The notes beneath the pieces were generated by a model. It was given only the letters and a program-made list of their open reading frames with translations, did no database searches and was not told the origin of the DNA. 64,000 bases of DNA from Allobosea sp. LC85 (GTDB taxonomy: Bacteria; Pseudomonadota; Alphaproteobacteria; Rhizobiales; Beijerinckiaceae): positions 62,001 through 126,000 of the forward strand of contig NZ_JPKG01000007.1 in NCBI RefSeq assembly GCF_000735605.1. The letters are read 5' to 3'. Position numbers and translations under genes: made by a program. Position 1 is the first letter of the stretch. The number at the start of each line of letters is the position of its first letter. Below are positions 11,223-19,338 of the stretch, one piece after another.

Positions 11223-11700
11223 TCACTCTTCGTCCCCACCCGGAACCATTGCCCGGTGCGCCCTGATCTTGTCCTTCAGGATCGCCTCACGGACCTCCGG
11301 ATTCTCCTCGCCAAGGGCCCGTTCCGCTGCCTGCCGGTAAGCCCCGAGGATGCCCTTCAGGGCCTTGCTCCGTGACCCGTCGTACTCCTCATCGCCATCT
11401 GTCAGCTCTGGATTTGACCCGGTTCCGTGAACAGTCCACGGAACCGGGTCAACGTACCAACTGCTCCGGCTGAGACGCCGTTTCAGCTTCAAGGCTTCTG
11501 CCTTAGCCAGCCCATCGACCTCCTCATTCCGGAGGTGACCGGCATGAACCCTTTTGCCAACGCCATTCGAGCTTGGCCGGTTTCTCCGCCAGATCCACGC
11601 GCTGAAGCCAGAGGTCGCGATTGCTGACGGGGCTGATCGCCCGTGTTCACAACTGAACGTGAAGCGCAGCCAAGCCTTCTCAATTGCGAGCAAGCTCACC
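11223..11700 (-). pseudogene. Ribonuclease HI-like remnant, frameshifted
   Basis: On the minus strand, AISPVSNRDLWLQRVDL...LEWRWQKG (about 11640 to 11550) matches the C-terminal half of RNase HI (NRDLW, EWxWVKGH). The next conserved block, VHAGHLRNEEVDGLAKAEAL, is in another frame. Removing one T from GGGTTCATGCC near 11546-11551 restores WQKGHAGHLRNE. In the first frame a TGA lies just upstream of the NRDLW block, and the N-terminal catalytic Asp/Glu region is not recognisable. The C-terminal extension after the RNase H fold (ending MVPGGDEE, stop at 11223) stays open and hydrophilic. The fragment is therefore a decayed gene, not a functional nuclease. Confidence 0.6.
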
Positions 11701-12017
11701 GGGGTGTAACTTCAGCGAGCGCCCAAAGTGCTGCGCAATTGCCGTTCCGCACGCCTGTTTCGGTCGGAATGATGCACGGAAGACAATTGCGCCGTGTCAG
11801 TCAATCACCTGCCAATCGCCGATCCGCGCTGGCTGCCTTCAGCACGATCAGGTCGGCCTGGAGGACCGGTTCAGCATGGCGCTTGCGATCCCGGGTGTGC
11901 CCGAGGTCGTCAGGCCGACGAGCGATGAGCATGCGGGCCAGGCTCGATGTTCTAGTGTGGCCTAACACGTGAAGGTTTCGCGATGTCTCGATAGCGCGCC
12001 AACCGCAGGAAGCGCTG
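11701..12017. other. Stretch without a recognisable gene
   Basis: About 320 bp between the RNase HI remnant and the next gene. Open frames here look accidental. It may hold more of the decayed RNase HI region, but I could not align any of it. Confidence 0.3.
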
Positions 12018-12515
12018 ATGGCGATCAAGGCCAGTTTTGAAGCTGACGAATGGAAACTGCTCCTCGGCAGCCCCCTGTTGGCCGGCATGGCTGTCACGCT
12101 TGCCGAACCCAACGGGCTGTGGGGCGTGTTCAAGGAGAGCCTGGCCAGCGGCCGCGCGCTTCTGAGCGCCAAGAGCGACGCGGACGCAGGCGAGCTTGCA
12201 AAGGCCATTGTCGCGGACATGGAGAGTTCCGAAGGTCGCGGTGAGGCGCGCGAGTCGCTTCGCGCCGAGCTGGCCGGTATATCCCCGGCTGATGCCAGGC
12301 AGAGCATTCTGGCGATGCTGACGCATGTCGCAGAGATCGTCGACGCCAAGGCTCCGGCCGAGGCTCCCGCGTTCAAGACATGGCTGTCGCATGTGGCGAA
12401 GACGGCGGCGGAAGCCGCGAGCGAGGGCGGTTTCATGGGATTTGGTGGAACCCAGGTCAGCGCAGCGGAGAAAGCCACCCTGGCGGATGTGTCCAAGGCG
12501 CTGCGCGCCGCCTGA
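12018..12515 (+). CDS. Conserved hypothetical protein (cytoplasmic, helical)
   Basis: A 165-residue acidic, alanine-rich protein with no signal peptide and no membrane segment, predicted mostly alpha-helical (repeated ADAGELAKAIVADME and ARQSILAMLTHVAEIV patterns). The ATG at 12018 has AGGA about 8 nt upstream. The C-terminal FMGFGGTQVSAAEKATLADV is the most distinctive segment. I do not recognise a named family. Codon-position composition is that of a real gene. It stands alone between a remnant and a small secreted-protein gene. Confidence 0.75.
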   Translation: MAIKASFEADEWKLLLGSPLLAGMAVTLAEPNGLWGVFKESLASGRALLSAKSDADAGELAKAIVADMESSEGRGEARESLRAELAGISPADARQSILAMLTHVAEIVDAKAPAEAPAFKTWLSHVAKTAAEAASEGGFMGFGGTQVSAAEKATLADVSKALRAA

Positions 12516-12725
12516 GTGAGGCGCGTCACGCAAGCGCGCGCGTGAATGAGATAGGAGATCGACTGGGGCGCCAGGGAGCGCTGCGCAGCAGCGTAGCCCA
12601 TGCGCCCTTTGAAGGGCGGGAGAGTTGGCCTGGGTGCAATCCGGCCCGCGGCGCGATGAATCGAAACCATCATCGCAGGCTTCGGGGCGACAGTGCCCAG
12701 GCGATCAGTTCGCGAGGATGGGCCA

Positions 12726-13226
12726 ATGAAACATGCGCGAAGCTGCGGGCTGCTCATCATTGGTATGACCAGCTTCCTTCTGGTGCCACCCGCCCAATCC
12801 GCCGGTCTCCTGGATGACCTGGCGCGCGCGCTGTTCGGGCGACCTCAGCCGCCGCCCCAAGTCTATTTCGTTCAACCCGAGCCGCTGGCCGTGACCATTC
12901 GCCCCAAGCGGCGGCAGCAGCCGCGCAAACTCGTAGCGTCCAAGCCGACGCCACCCGTGGTCAAACTCGATCCGGCAGTTGATCAATACTGGTATCTGGA
13001 TGACCCGACCTTGCGGCGCGGCGATATCATCGTGACCCATGCGGATGTGCTGGTCTTCGAAGGGCGCGCCGGCCAAAGCCATCGCGCCAACGATTTCACG
13101 GCCCTCAGCCGCTCCAAGCTCGTGTCGAAGGCGACGCAGCAGCGGGTCGGGGCGGCTGCCCGTGGCCACACGCCCGTGCTGCCCGCGGGCGTTCGAACGA
13201 TGGCGGCTCGAGATCCGGCGGATTGA
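12726..13226 (+). CDS. Secreted hypothetical protein
   Basis: A 166-residue protein from the ATG at 12726. A signal peptide covers about residues 1-25 (KHARSCGLLIIGMTSFLLVP, cleavage near AQSA). A proline-rich region with basic runs (PKRRQQPRKLVASKPTPP) follows, then a conserved-looking core, YWYLDDPTLRRGDIIVTHA and GRAGQSHRANDFTALSRSKL. Periplasmic location is inferred. Proteins with this RRGDI...F.G..G.SH...DF core occur in other Rhizobiales but have no known function. The frame is open 11 codons further upstream, but the chosen start gives the better signal peptide. Confidence 0.75.
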   Translation: MKHARSCGLLIIGMTSFLLVPPAQSAGLLDDLARALFGRPQPPPQVYFVQPEPLAVTIRPKRRQQPRKLVASKPTPPVVKLDPAVDQYWYLDDPTLRRGDIIVTHADVLVFEGRAGQSHRANDFTALSRSKLVSKATQQRVGAAARGHTPVLPAGVRTMAARDPAD

Positions 13227-13769
13227 TCCGTAGTCACTCGTAGCGTTGTTCGCGGTCGCGCCCGGCGCATTCAATATCCTGCTGCGCAGTTCGTGGCCCG
13301 CGCAGGCCGCTGAGGCTCCCTCTCCGAGCCGCTAGGTGCGGTGATCGGCTGGCGGGCAGTCACAAGACTGCGACGGTCCGGAAGGCCTCGTCCTAAGGCA
13401 TCGGCCCGAAAAGTGGAATGCGGTTTTCGGGAAAGCCGATGCAAACACAAAAAGGTTAGATCATCGGACCGGATGCGATATCCGGTCCGATGATCTGGCT
13501 ACGCCGCCGGGGGCGCTGCCTTGGCGTCGAAAACCGTGTAGGATGATAATGCCTCCACCCCGGCATGACCCTCTTGACTGTCATCATGCCGCGTACGGGT
13601 GAGCGCCCGCCGCTCCGACCTCATTGGCTCCCGGAGTGCGCGCAAAACTGCGCGTTACACTTCCTCTGGAGTAAACCCAAATCTTGCACTAATAGTCTTC
13701 GTGTTCTTGGTGTGAAGCGATCGTTGAAGTCGTCGGGACGCAGACGATCTGAGTGCAGGAAGCTTGGCA
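13227..13769. other. Gene-free stretch containing one dispersed repeat
   Basis: About 540 bp between two secreted-protein genes. Apart from the 98-bp two-hairpin repeat at 13398-13496, I see no gene, terminator or obvious promoter. Confidence 0.4.
13398..13496 (+). repeat. Two-hairpin dispersed repeat, copy 1
   Basis: Hairpin 1 pairs GCATCGGC with GCCGATGC, and inside it CCGAAAA with TTTTCGG. A spacer with AAAGGTTAGATC follows, then hairpin 2, a long near-perfect palindrome AGATCATCGGACCGGAT / ATATCCGGTCCGATGATCT. Four other copies lie at 27881, 39997, 47485 and 47839. Architecture and size resemble rhizobial intergenic mosaic elements (RIME). This is the only copy far (171 bp) from an upstream stop codon. 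Confidence 0.9.
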
Positions 13770-14264
13770 GTGCTCCGGACATGCATCGTGTTGGCGGCTA
13801 TGATGGTCGCGATCCCAGTCAGCGCTCGCGAAACCGTTACCTATAAGGGAGATGCGTCACCAGGCGCCATCGTCATCAAGACAAAGGAGCGCCGGCTTTA
13901 CCTGGTGCGAGGAGACGGAACTGCCATCCGCTACCGCGTCGCTGTCGGGAAGTCATCCAAGCAATGGCTCGGCGAGGTCGAGGTCGAGGGTAAGCATGTC
14001 GAGCCTGCCTGGTCGCCTCCCGATGAAATCAGGCGCGACAACCCAAATCTGCCGGACGTCATCCCCGGAGGCTCCCCACGAAACCCGATGGGAGCGCGCG
14101 CGCTCACATTGTCCGGCGGCGGTCAGTACGCAATCCATGGCACCAACAGGCCGGATTCCATCGGTACCTTCGCGTCTTATGGCTGCTTTCGCATGTTCAA
14201 TGACGATATCGTCGATCTGTTCGATCGCGTCGGCGTCGGCACGCCCGTCATTGTCATGCGCTGA
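13770..14264 (+). CDS. L,D-transpeptidase (YkuD/ErfK family), exported
   Basis: About 164 residues. A signal peptide (LRTCIVLAAMMVAIPVSA) precedes a YkuD domain with the active-site signature HGTNRPDSIGTFASYGCFRM; the catalytic Cys is in SYGC and the partner His in IHGTN. These enzymes form 3-3 crosslinks in peptidoglycan or attach proteins to it, in the periplasm. The usual family pattern is SHGCIRM, so Tyr replaces His next to Gly-Cys and Phe replaces Ile. The GTG at 13770 is preferred because AGGAA lies 8 nt upstream; a TTG at 13764 is the alternative. It converges with a possible NlpC/P60-like gene. Confidence 0.88.
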   Translation: MLRTCIVLAAMMVAIPVSARETVTYKGDASPGAIVIKTKERRLYLVRGDGTAIRYRVAVGKSSKQWLGEVEVEGKHVEPAWSPPDEIRRDNPNLPDVIPGGSPRNPMGARALTLSGGGQYAIHGTNRPDSIGTFASYGCFRMFNDDIVDLFDRVGVGTPVIVMR

Positions 14265-14344
14265 CTGGCGCGCACGCGGCGGTTTCCGGCATCACCGGTT
14301 GCTCGTGGCGCACGCGCCAGCGAGCAACTGAGCGACGCCCCCGG

Positions 14345-15052
14345 CTATTGCTGGAGGGACGCCGGCGCGGTGTCGTCCCTGGCGCGCCCGCTATTGATGG
14401 CGCGCAGGCTGGCAATGTACTCAGGCGGGTAGAGCAGGGTATTGTCAGGGGCCTTCAGCCCCATGTACTGCGCAATCTCGCCAACCCATCTGTTGCAGTT
14501 ATAGAGCACTGCGTGCCAGGCCGTCGGCTTCCGCTGCTTCTGCCTGATATAGGCCGCGACGCGGCGGTACTGCGCTTCAGTCAGCAGAACCCTGTATCGC
14601 GCCGAGATGTATTCATCCTCCAGGTCGCCATCGCTGGGGCCTGTCTCAGCTGGAACGGGAAGGACATGCCCGACAGACCAGAGTTGGGGGCCTTCGCCAG
14701 CCGGATGCAGGCCGGCGACCTGTTCCGCCCTGACCTGGCCGACCTCGCCCCGCGCATTCAGCCGGCCGTGGACGACAAAGGTATGGCCGTAACTGAGCGC
14801 ATAGCGCGACCGGAACTCGACGAAATACTGACCGCTTCGCTGGTCAGCCTCCCGTCGCGACGCCCGGGTCGGCTTGCCGATCGAGCCGGTCGGCCGGGGA
14901 TCCGGCGCGATAATCTCCTCGGAGGTCTCGGGAGGCGGCGCGTAGCGATCCTCCTGGGCACTCGCCGGGGCCAGCCAGAGAGACGATGAAATTGCAGCGG
15001 CACAAGCAAACAGAATGCTAGCGCGCGCTCGATTGTTTGAATCAAACCACAC
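14345..15052 (-). CDS. Exported hypothetical protein, possible permuted NlpC/P60-like fold
   Basis: A 235-residue protein with an N-terminal signal peptide (about 1-32, ending PASAQ) and a Pro-rich linker. The core has SRYALSYGHTFVVHGRLN (His near 90) and, about 90 residues later, WHAVLYNCNRWVGEIAQYMG. The order His first, then Cys in an NCN-type motif, is that of circularly permuted NlpC/P60 (YiiX-like) proteins. That assignment is inference from two motifs; it could be an unrelated conserved hypothetical. A periplasmic peptidoglycan or lipid role would fit the neighbouring L,D-transpeptidase. Confidence 0.7.
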   Translation of the reverse strand: MWFDSNNRARASILFACAAAISSSLWLAPASAQEDRYAPPPETSEEIIAPDPRPTGSIGKPTRASRREADQRSGQYFVEFRSRYALSYGHTFVVHGRLNARGEVGQVRAEQVAGLHPAGEGPQLWSVGHVLPVPAETGPSDGDLEDEYISARYRVLLTEAQYRRVAAYIRQKQRKPTAWHAVLYNCNRWVGEIAQYMGLKAPDNTLLYPPEYIASLRAINSGRARDDTAPASLQQ

Positions 15053-15154
15053 CGCAGAGCTCCGATTTCCGGAAGAACAACAGCCTCGGCGTTAGGCCCG
15101 ACAACAGCGGCAGCCGTGTCATTAAACTCCCGGAAGGGTTACAAATCAAATGAA

Positions 15155-15184
15155 GAAAACGGCCGGATTGATCCGGCCGTTTTC
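15155..15184. terminator. Bidirectional hairpin terminator
   Basis: GAAAACGGCCGGAT (15155-15168) and ATCCGGCCGTTTTC (15171-15184) are perfect inverse complements, giving a 14-bp arm pair with A and T runs at the ends. It lies 13 bp after the stop of the small lipoprotein gene on the minus strand and would also stop + strand transcripts. Confidence 0.85.
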
Positions 15185-15197
15185 AGTATATTGGGTG

Positions 15198-15323
15198 TCA
15201 GCCCTTCGTAACGATCGGAGAAGCAACTGGAGGCGGGGCCTTCCCCTTGCCCTTGCCAATAGCGGCACAGCCACCGACGCCTACCAACGCCACTGAAACG
15301 GCCAAGATCATAAGCTTTTTCAT
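15198..15323 (-). CDS. Tiny lipoprotein
   Basis: A 41-residue protein: MKKLMILAVSVALVGVGGC is a lipoprotein signal peptide with lipobox VGGC, followed by a short Gly/Lys/Pro-rich tail (AIGKGKGKAPPP). GAGGG lies 8-12 nt before the ATG at 15323. The clean terminator right after the stop supports it as a real gene. Small entericidin- or envelope-stress-like lipoproteins are similar in size, but no family is assigned. Confidence 0.65.
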   Translation of the reverse strand: MKKLMILAVSVALVGVGGCAAIGKGKGKAPPPVASPIVTKG

Positions 15324-15926
15324 CGATTCGCCCTCGTTGAGAACATTCCAACTATGACTGAAACAAGTTCGCCTACTAGTGCGGATGCGCAACACCAAAC
15401 CCACTTCCTTGCCCCCGGATAGCGGCAGTGCGGCACGACATCGAGTATTCCAAATATCCTCAGCACTTTCAATCGGCTAACGCCGCATCCTGCTGGAGCG
15501 AAGTCGTTCGTGGTTTCCGGGGGCTGAACCGGTCGAAGGTGCTCTAGCGTTGTCGATGCTTCGCTCGCCACTTACCGAGCGACGTCTCCGGCGTCGGGAG
15601 CGCATTCCTCGTCCGAGTACAATCGAACTCTGCAATTCTGGAATGGGATAGTTCTGTGCGACCGCCCGATCCCTGGTGGATTCTTGGGTTCCGTCGCTTC
15701 AGAACGTATTGACTGCACCAATATCGATCATTAGCCGGAAATGATCGCTGCGCCTGTCACGTGAACTTCAGCGATCGGTCCTGCCGGCCAGTCGCAGCGG
15801 CGGTCCCGCCGACGTACTTTGCAGGTGGTCAGCCGGAGCCCTGCCTCCTCCGTCGCGCCGCCCCATAGGGCCGAGCGCGCGACGGAGCCATGCGAACACG
15901 CAGGTCGCGAGACTGTGACCTGGCGC
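15324..15926. other. Gene-free stretch
   Basis: About 600 bp with only scattered short frames. It should contain the promoter of the small lipoprotein gene near 15340-15400. No repeat copy or RNA structure stands out. Confidence 0.35.
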
Positions 15927-16514
15927 TCAGGCGTGGAATCTTGGCATGACGCGACCCGTCCGCGCCATGTAGTCGCCGTACTCAGTACCGAACGCGTCGA
16001 GCATCAGGCGCTCCTCCTGACCGACGCGGAAGAAATACAGCGTTCCAAAACCGACCAGGCCGGACAGCCCGGCGATGAAGTTGGGCAGCAGGAGAGCCTG
16101 GGCTATCGCCCAAAGCCAGAACGCCGAATACATGGGATGCCGGACATATCGGTACACGCCCTCTGTCACGAGGCGATGGCTCTCGCGGAGGTCCAGGGAC
16201 ACGGACCAGTTGCGGCCGAGAGCCCGGTGCGTGAGATGGAACAGGATGAGAGCCGCGATCGCGACAAGGGCGCCGAGCCAGGCAAGTGCCGGCTGAAACG
16301 GGTAGTTCGCAAAGCGCGGGAACCCGGTTGCGACATAGATGAAGGGCAGGAGTCCGAGGCCCGTGAAGGAAATGCTCAGCAGGATGATTTCCCGGAGTCC
16401 GCGAGCGCTCCGGGAAACCGGTGTCCGGCGGGCGCGCCGCTCATGCGGGATACGAATGATGTACCAGCCAATGGCAAGCAGGGCGTAGATCGCCTTGGCG
16501 ATGCTCAGGGTCAT
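15927..16514 (-). CDS. Isoprenylcysteine carboxyl methyltransferase/PEMT-family membrane methyltransferase
   Basis: A 195-residue integral membrane protein with about five hydrophobic segments. The C-terminal half has the ICMT/PEMT signature LVTEGVYRYVRHPMYSAFWLW and, near the end, QEERLMLDAFGTEYGDYMART, which bind S-adenosylmethionine in this family. Bacterial members methylate small isoprenoid, thiol or lipid substrates; the substrate here is unknown. It overlaps the upstream hydrolase gene by 4 bp (ATGA), so the two are translationally coupled. Confidence 0.88.
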   Translation of the reverse strand: MTLSIAKAIYALLAIGWYIIRIPHERRARRTPVSRSARGLREIILLSISFTGLGLLPFIYVATGFPRFANYPFQPALAWLGALVAIAALILFHLTHRALGRNWSVSLDLRESHRLVTEGVYRYVRHPMYSAFWLWAIAQALLLPNFIAGLSGLVGFGTLYFFRVGQEERLMLDAFGTEYGDYMARTGRVMPRFHA

Positions 16515-17740
16515 CGCTTGGCGACCTCGGTGGAATGATCGCCCGTCAGGGCAGGGGAGTGCGTATCGCGAAATCGACCGTCGGCATCGAGTGCTTGCAT
16601 GGCACCTTCCTTGGAATTGACCAGTTGTTCTGCATAGAGCGGCCCGCAGACGAACATGAAATAATCATACGGCGCGCGTCGATCATTGCCCCTGACGAAC
16701 TGGCAATGCATCCGGTACCAGTTCCTGCGAATGCGGGGATAGCGGGCCGGATCAATCATGCGCCTGATGCTGACGCTGCGAATGACCGGGGAACCCGTGG
16801 CAGCCAGGCCCATCAGCGGCAGAGGATCGGCCCGGTAGAAATTCATGACGTCCGAGCGAGCCTGGTAGTCCGCCCAGAGCACGGCGCGGCAGGAACTCAC
16901 CCGTCCGACGGCGGCGCGAAATCGACTTGCTGCGCGATGAAGCCCGATCTTGAGGGTCGAAGATCCCACGGAGAGAAAGGCCAGGCGGGGACAACCGTCC
17001 TGCTCGCCCAATCCGAGCTTCATCGCGTGGTCGATGAGATCGATGGCAAGCACGGCTCCAAGGCTATGCCCGACAATCAGGATCTCGTCCGCGGAGCCGC
17101 GACGCTGAGCCTCGACAAGATCGGCCGCCATGCGTTGCAAGCGCCCTTCGAGGATCGGATCGCCACGCCGGATGTACTGCCGGGCAAAGATCCAGTCATC
17201 AAAGAGAAGCCCGAGATAGACCCAACGGTCGGCGGCGAGAAACAGGAGGAGGAAAGCGCCAATCGCTGCCACTGTTCCCAACGTGCTCGAGTCCGTGGCT
17301 CGCGCCAAGGCCGCCCCACCAGCGAGCGAAAGCGCAGCAATGACCGCCAGTATCAGAAATGGGTAGAGAAAGAACATCGCGTAGCGCCAACTGGCGCGCA
17401 GATAGCCCCAGAGCGCTCCGGCAAGGGTAAAATCGACGAAGGCGAGGAGGCCCTGGGGAATGCGCCACCACATCGGGCGTCTGTTCGTGGCTTCGACCAC
17501 ATCGTCCCATCGGATCGCGCAATACTCGGTTTCAACCCGCCAGTTGGGGCCGGTCGTGCACACTTGCCAGGTCGACACGTCATCGCTGTTGGTGGCCTCC
17601 GACGAAACCGCGGAAGCCGCCCACACACGCTCAAAACGTCGCGCTTCCCTGACGAAGCGACCATGGACGACCTCCGGCTGCGCATGATCGTAGCCGCCGA
17701 GGTGATATACGCGACGTCTGAAAACACTCGAATCCGCCAT
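16511..17740 (-). CDS. Membrane-anchored alpha/beta-hydrolase-like protein
   Basis: A 409-residue protein. Two or more membrane segments lie at about 95-140 and 155-180. A lipase-type nucleophile elbow, ILIVGHSLGAVLAIDLIDH, puts the likely catalytic Ser at about 226. The catalytic Asp/His partners are not clear to me. The first 90 residues look soluble and have no recognised domain. It is cotranscribed with the PEMT-family methyltransferase downstream (4-bp overlap). A lipid- or ester-modifying pair is plausible but unproven. Confidence 0.8.
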   Translation of the reverse strand: MADSSVFRRRVYHLGGYDHAQPEVVHGRFVREARRFERVWAASAVSSEATNSDDVSTWQVCTTGPNWRVETEYCAIRWDDVVEATNRRPMWWRIPQGLLAFVDFTLAGALWGYLRASWRYAMFFLYPFLILAVIAALSLAGGAALARATDSSTLGTVAAIGAFLLLFLAADRWVYLGLLFDDWIFARQYIRRGDPILEGRLQRMAADLVEAQRRGSADEILIVGHSLGAVLAIDLIDHAMKLGLGEQDGCPRLAFLSVGSSTLKIGLHRAASRFRAAVGRVSSCRAVLWADYQARSDVMNFYRADPLPLMGLAATGSPVIRSVSIRRMIDPARYPRIRRNWYRMHCQFVRGNDRRAPYDYFMFVCGPLYAEQLVNSKEGAMQALDADGRFRDTHSPALTGDHSTEVAKR

Positions 17741-18269
17741 CGCCGGCTATCCTGCTCCCAATGCGTGGCCTGCTCTTTTTGTTAGTGGATCGCCAGCGCT
17801 TGCGCCAGCGAGCAGCCATTCTGCCGAGCACGCATGTGGATGACCGGGACGGTCGCGTTGGCTGCCGCGAAAGGCCATTTGCCCGTTCGCTCGAGCAGAG
17901 CCATCGATTTTTCCTCGGCAGGGAGAGGTTCTCAGTCGAGCCATCGACATGTGCAGGGCGCGATCGTCAATGAAGTCCTCGACGAAGGGGGGCACCGTCC
18001 ACGGGCCTACACTCGGAATCGGCTTGGCAAAACTCGTTCCACCAATTCGCAATGCGGGCCCTTTTTCAAGTCGTGTCTCCGCCCCAGGTTGCGGAGAGTG
18101 ACGCTCCATCACGGCCACTGCCTTTCGTGACTGCAGCCCCGGCCACCGCGCCACGGCCAATCAGCGCGGATCGCCTCGCCTGGTCACGCGCGAATGTGAA
18201 ACCCAACCCAGATCGGCCGATTCGTTGGATCGTCGCGCCTGGTTCTTCCGGGGCGAGGCGTATGAGGCG
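17741..18269. other. Gene-free or degenerate stretch
   Basis: About 530 bp between the hydrolase start and the IclR stop. A 40-codon minus-strand frame ending at 17782 (beginning MALLERTGKWPFAAANATVP) is the most protein-like piece, but it has no recognised family; gene debris is possible. Confidence 0.35.
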
Positions 18270-19025
18270 CTATCGCCCAGTTCCGGCATAGCCGAGCCCG
18301 CGCGATATCTCGTCTGCCGCCTCCACGACCTGCTCCGCCATCAGTGTGATCATCTCGGGTGTCAGCCGGGTCGAGGGCCCCGAGATGCCGACCGCCGCCT
18401 CGATCATGCCATCGGCACGCCTGATCGGGGCCGCCAGGCCATAGACGGTGCCGCGCCATTCGCCGAGATTGACGGCATAGCCCTGCGAGCGGATCGCAGA
18501 TAGCTCATGCTGGAGCGCGTCAAGGCTATTGATGGTCCGTGGCGTGAAGGCGAGAAGATGCCGACCGATCTCTTCGACGACATGCGAAGACTGAAACGCG
18601 AGAATCGCCTTTCCGATCGCAACCGCATGGGCTGGAGCCTTGCCACCGATATCGGAACTGGCATGAAGTGGTTCGGGACTATCGATCTTGTCGATATAGA
18701 TCACATCGGCCCCGGTGAGGACCGACAAATGCACGGTCTCGCGCGTGCGCAGGGCGAGTTCGGAGAGGTGGCGTTGCGCTTTGCGCTTCAGCTCAAGCCG
18801 GGCGAACAAGCCGACTCCCAACCCCCACAATTTCAGCGATAGCCCGCATCGTCCCGTGACGGGCTCACGAGCGAGATAGCCCGCATGTTCGAAGACGTCC
18901 AAAGCACTTTGAACGTGGCTTTCGCTCAGTTCGGTCTGCTCCGCCAGATCGCTAACGCTTCTCGGCTGAACGCTTTTGGCCAAGGCTTCAAGAATTATCA
19001 GGCCGTCTTGAAGTGTTCTGTCCAT
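18270..19025 (-). CDS. IclR-family transcriptional regulator
   Basis: A 251-residue regulator, starting at the ATG at 19025 (MDRTLQDGLIILEALAK); an upstream ATG at 19085 is open but less IclR-like. The N-terminal winged helix is SVSDLAEQTELSESHVQSAL. The C-terminal GAF-like effector domain includes VYIDKIDSPEP, APAHAVAIGKAILAF and the closing AAPIRRADGMIEAAVGISGP. It stands alone on the edge of the polysaccharide locus; the nearest gene on the same strand is the glycoside hydrolase 313 bp upstream. Target and effector are unknown. Confidence 0.9.
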   Translation of the reverse strand: MDRTLQDGLIILEALAKSVQPRSVSDLAEQTELSESHVQSALDVFEHAGYLAREPVTGRCGLSLKLWGLGVGLFARLELKRKAQRHLSELALRTRETVHLSVLTGADVIYIDKIDSPEPLHASSDIGGKAPAHAVAIGKAILAFQSSHVVEEIGRHLLAFTPRTINSLDALQHELSAIRSQGYAVNLGEWRGTVYGLAAPIRRADGMIEAAVGISGPSTRLTPEMITLMAEQVVEAADEISRGLGYAGTGR

Positions 19026-19338
19026 AGGGCGGGGTACCAGACTCCCAAATCGAAACGGCATTCCAGACGTCAGGGCGCGTGTCACGCACGCTCTTCTGCC
19101 GATTTCAGTCAGTATTCATGTCTGCAACAGCATGAAACGTGCCCGAAACAACAGTGGAGGGCAAGGGCGCCGACGTGGCGCGCGAGCGTCCCGTGATCCG
19201 GTCGTTTGGCTGCGTCCAGCAACCGTTCCGTGCACGAAGATGTGGTGACCGGCGGTGTTGAACCGGCGAAGAACGGTTTCAGGTCCAGGCGTTCGACGCG
19301 GACCCACACGCCCAGGGCCAGCGGACTGGACAGGGATG

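Noticed and set aside
13398-13496. CRISPR repeat or tRNA-like element
   Set aside because: The repeat copies are dispersed thousands of bases apart with no spacer array, and the two hairpins do not make a cloverleaf.
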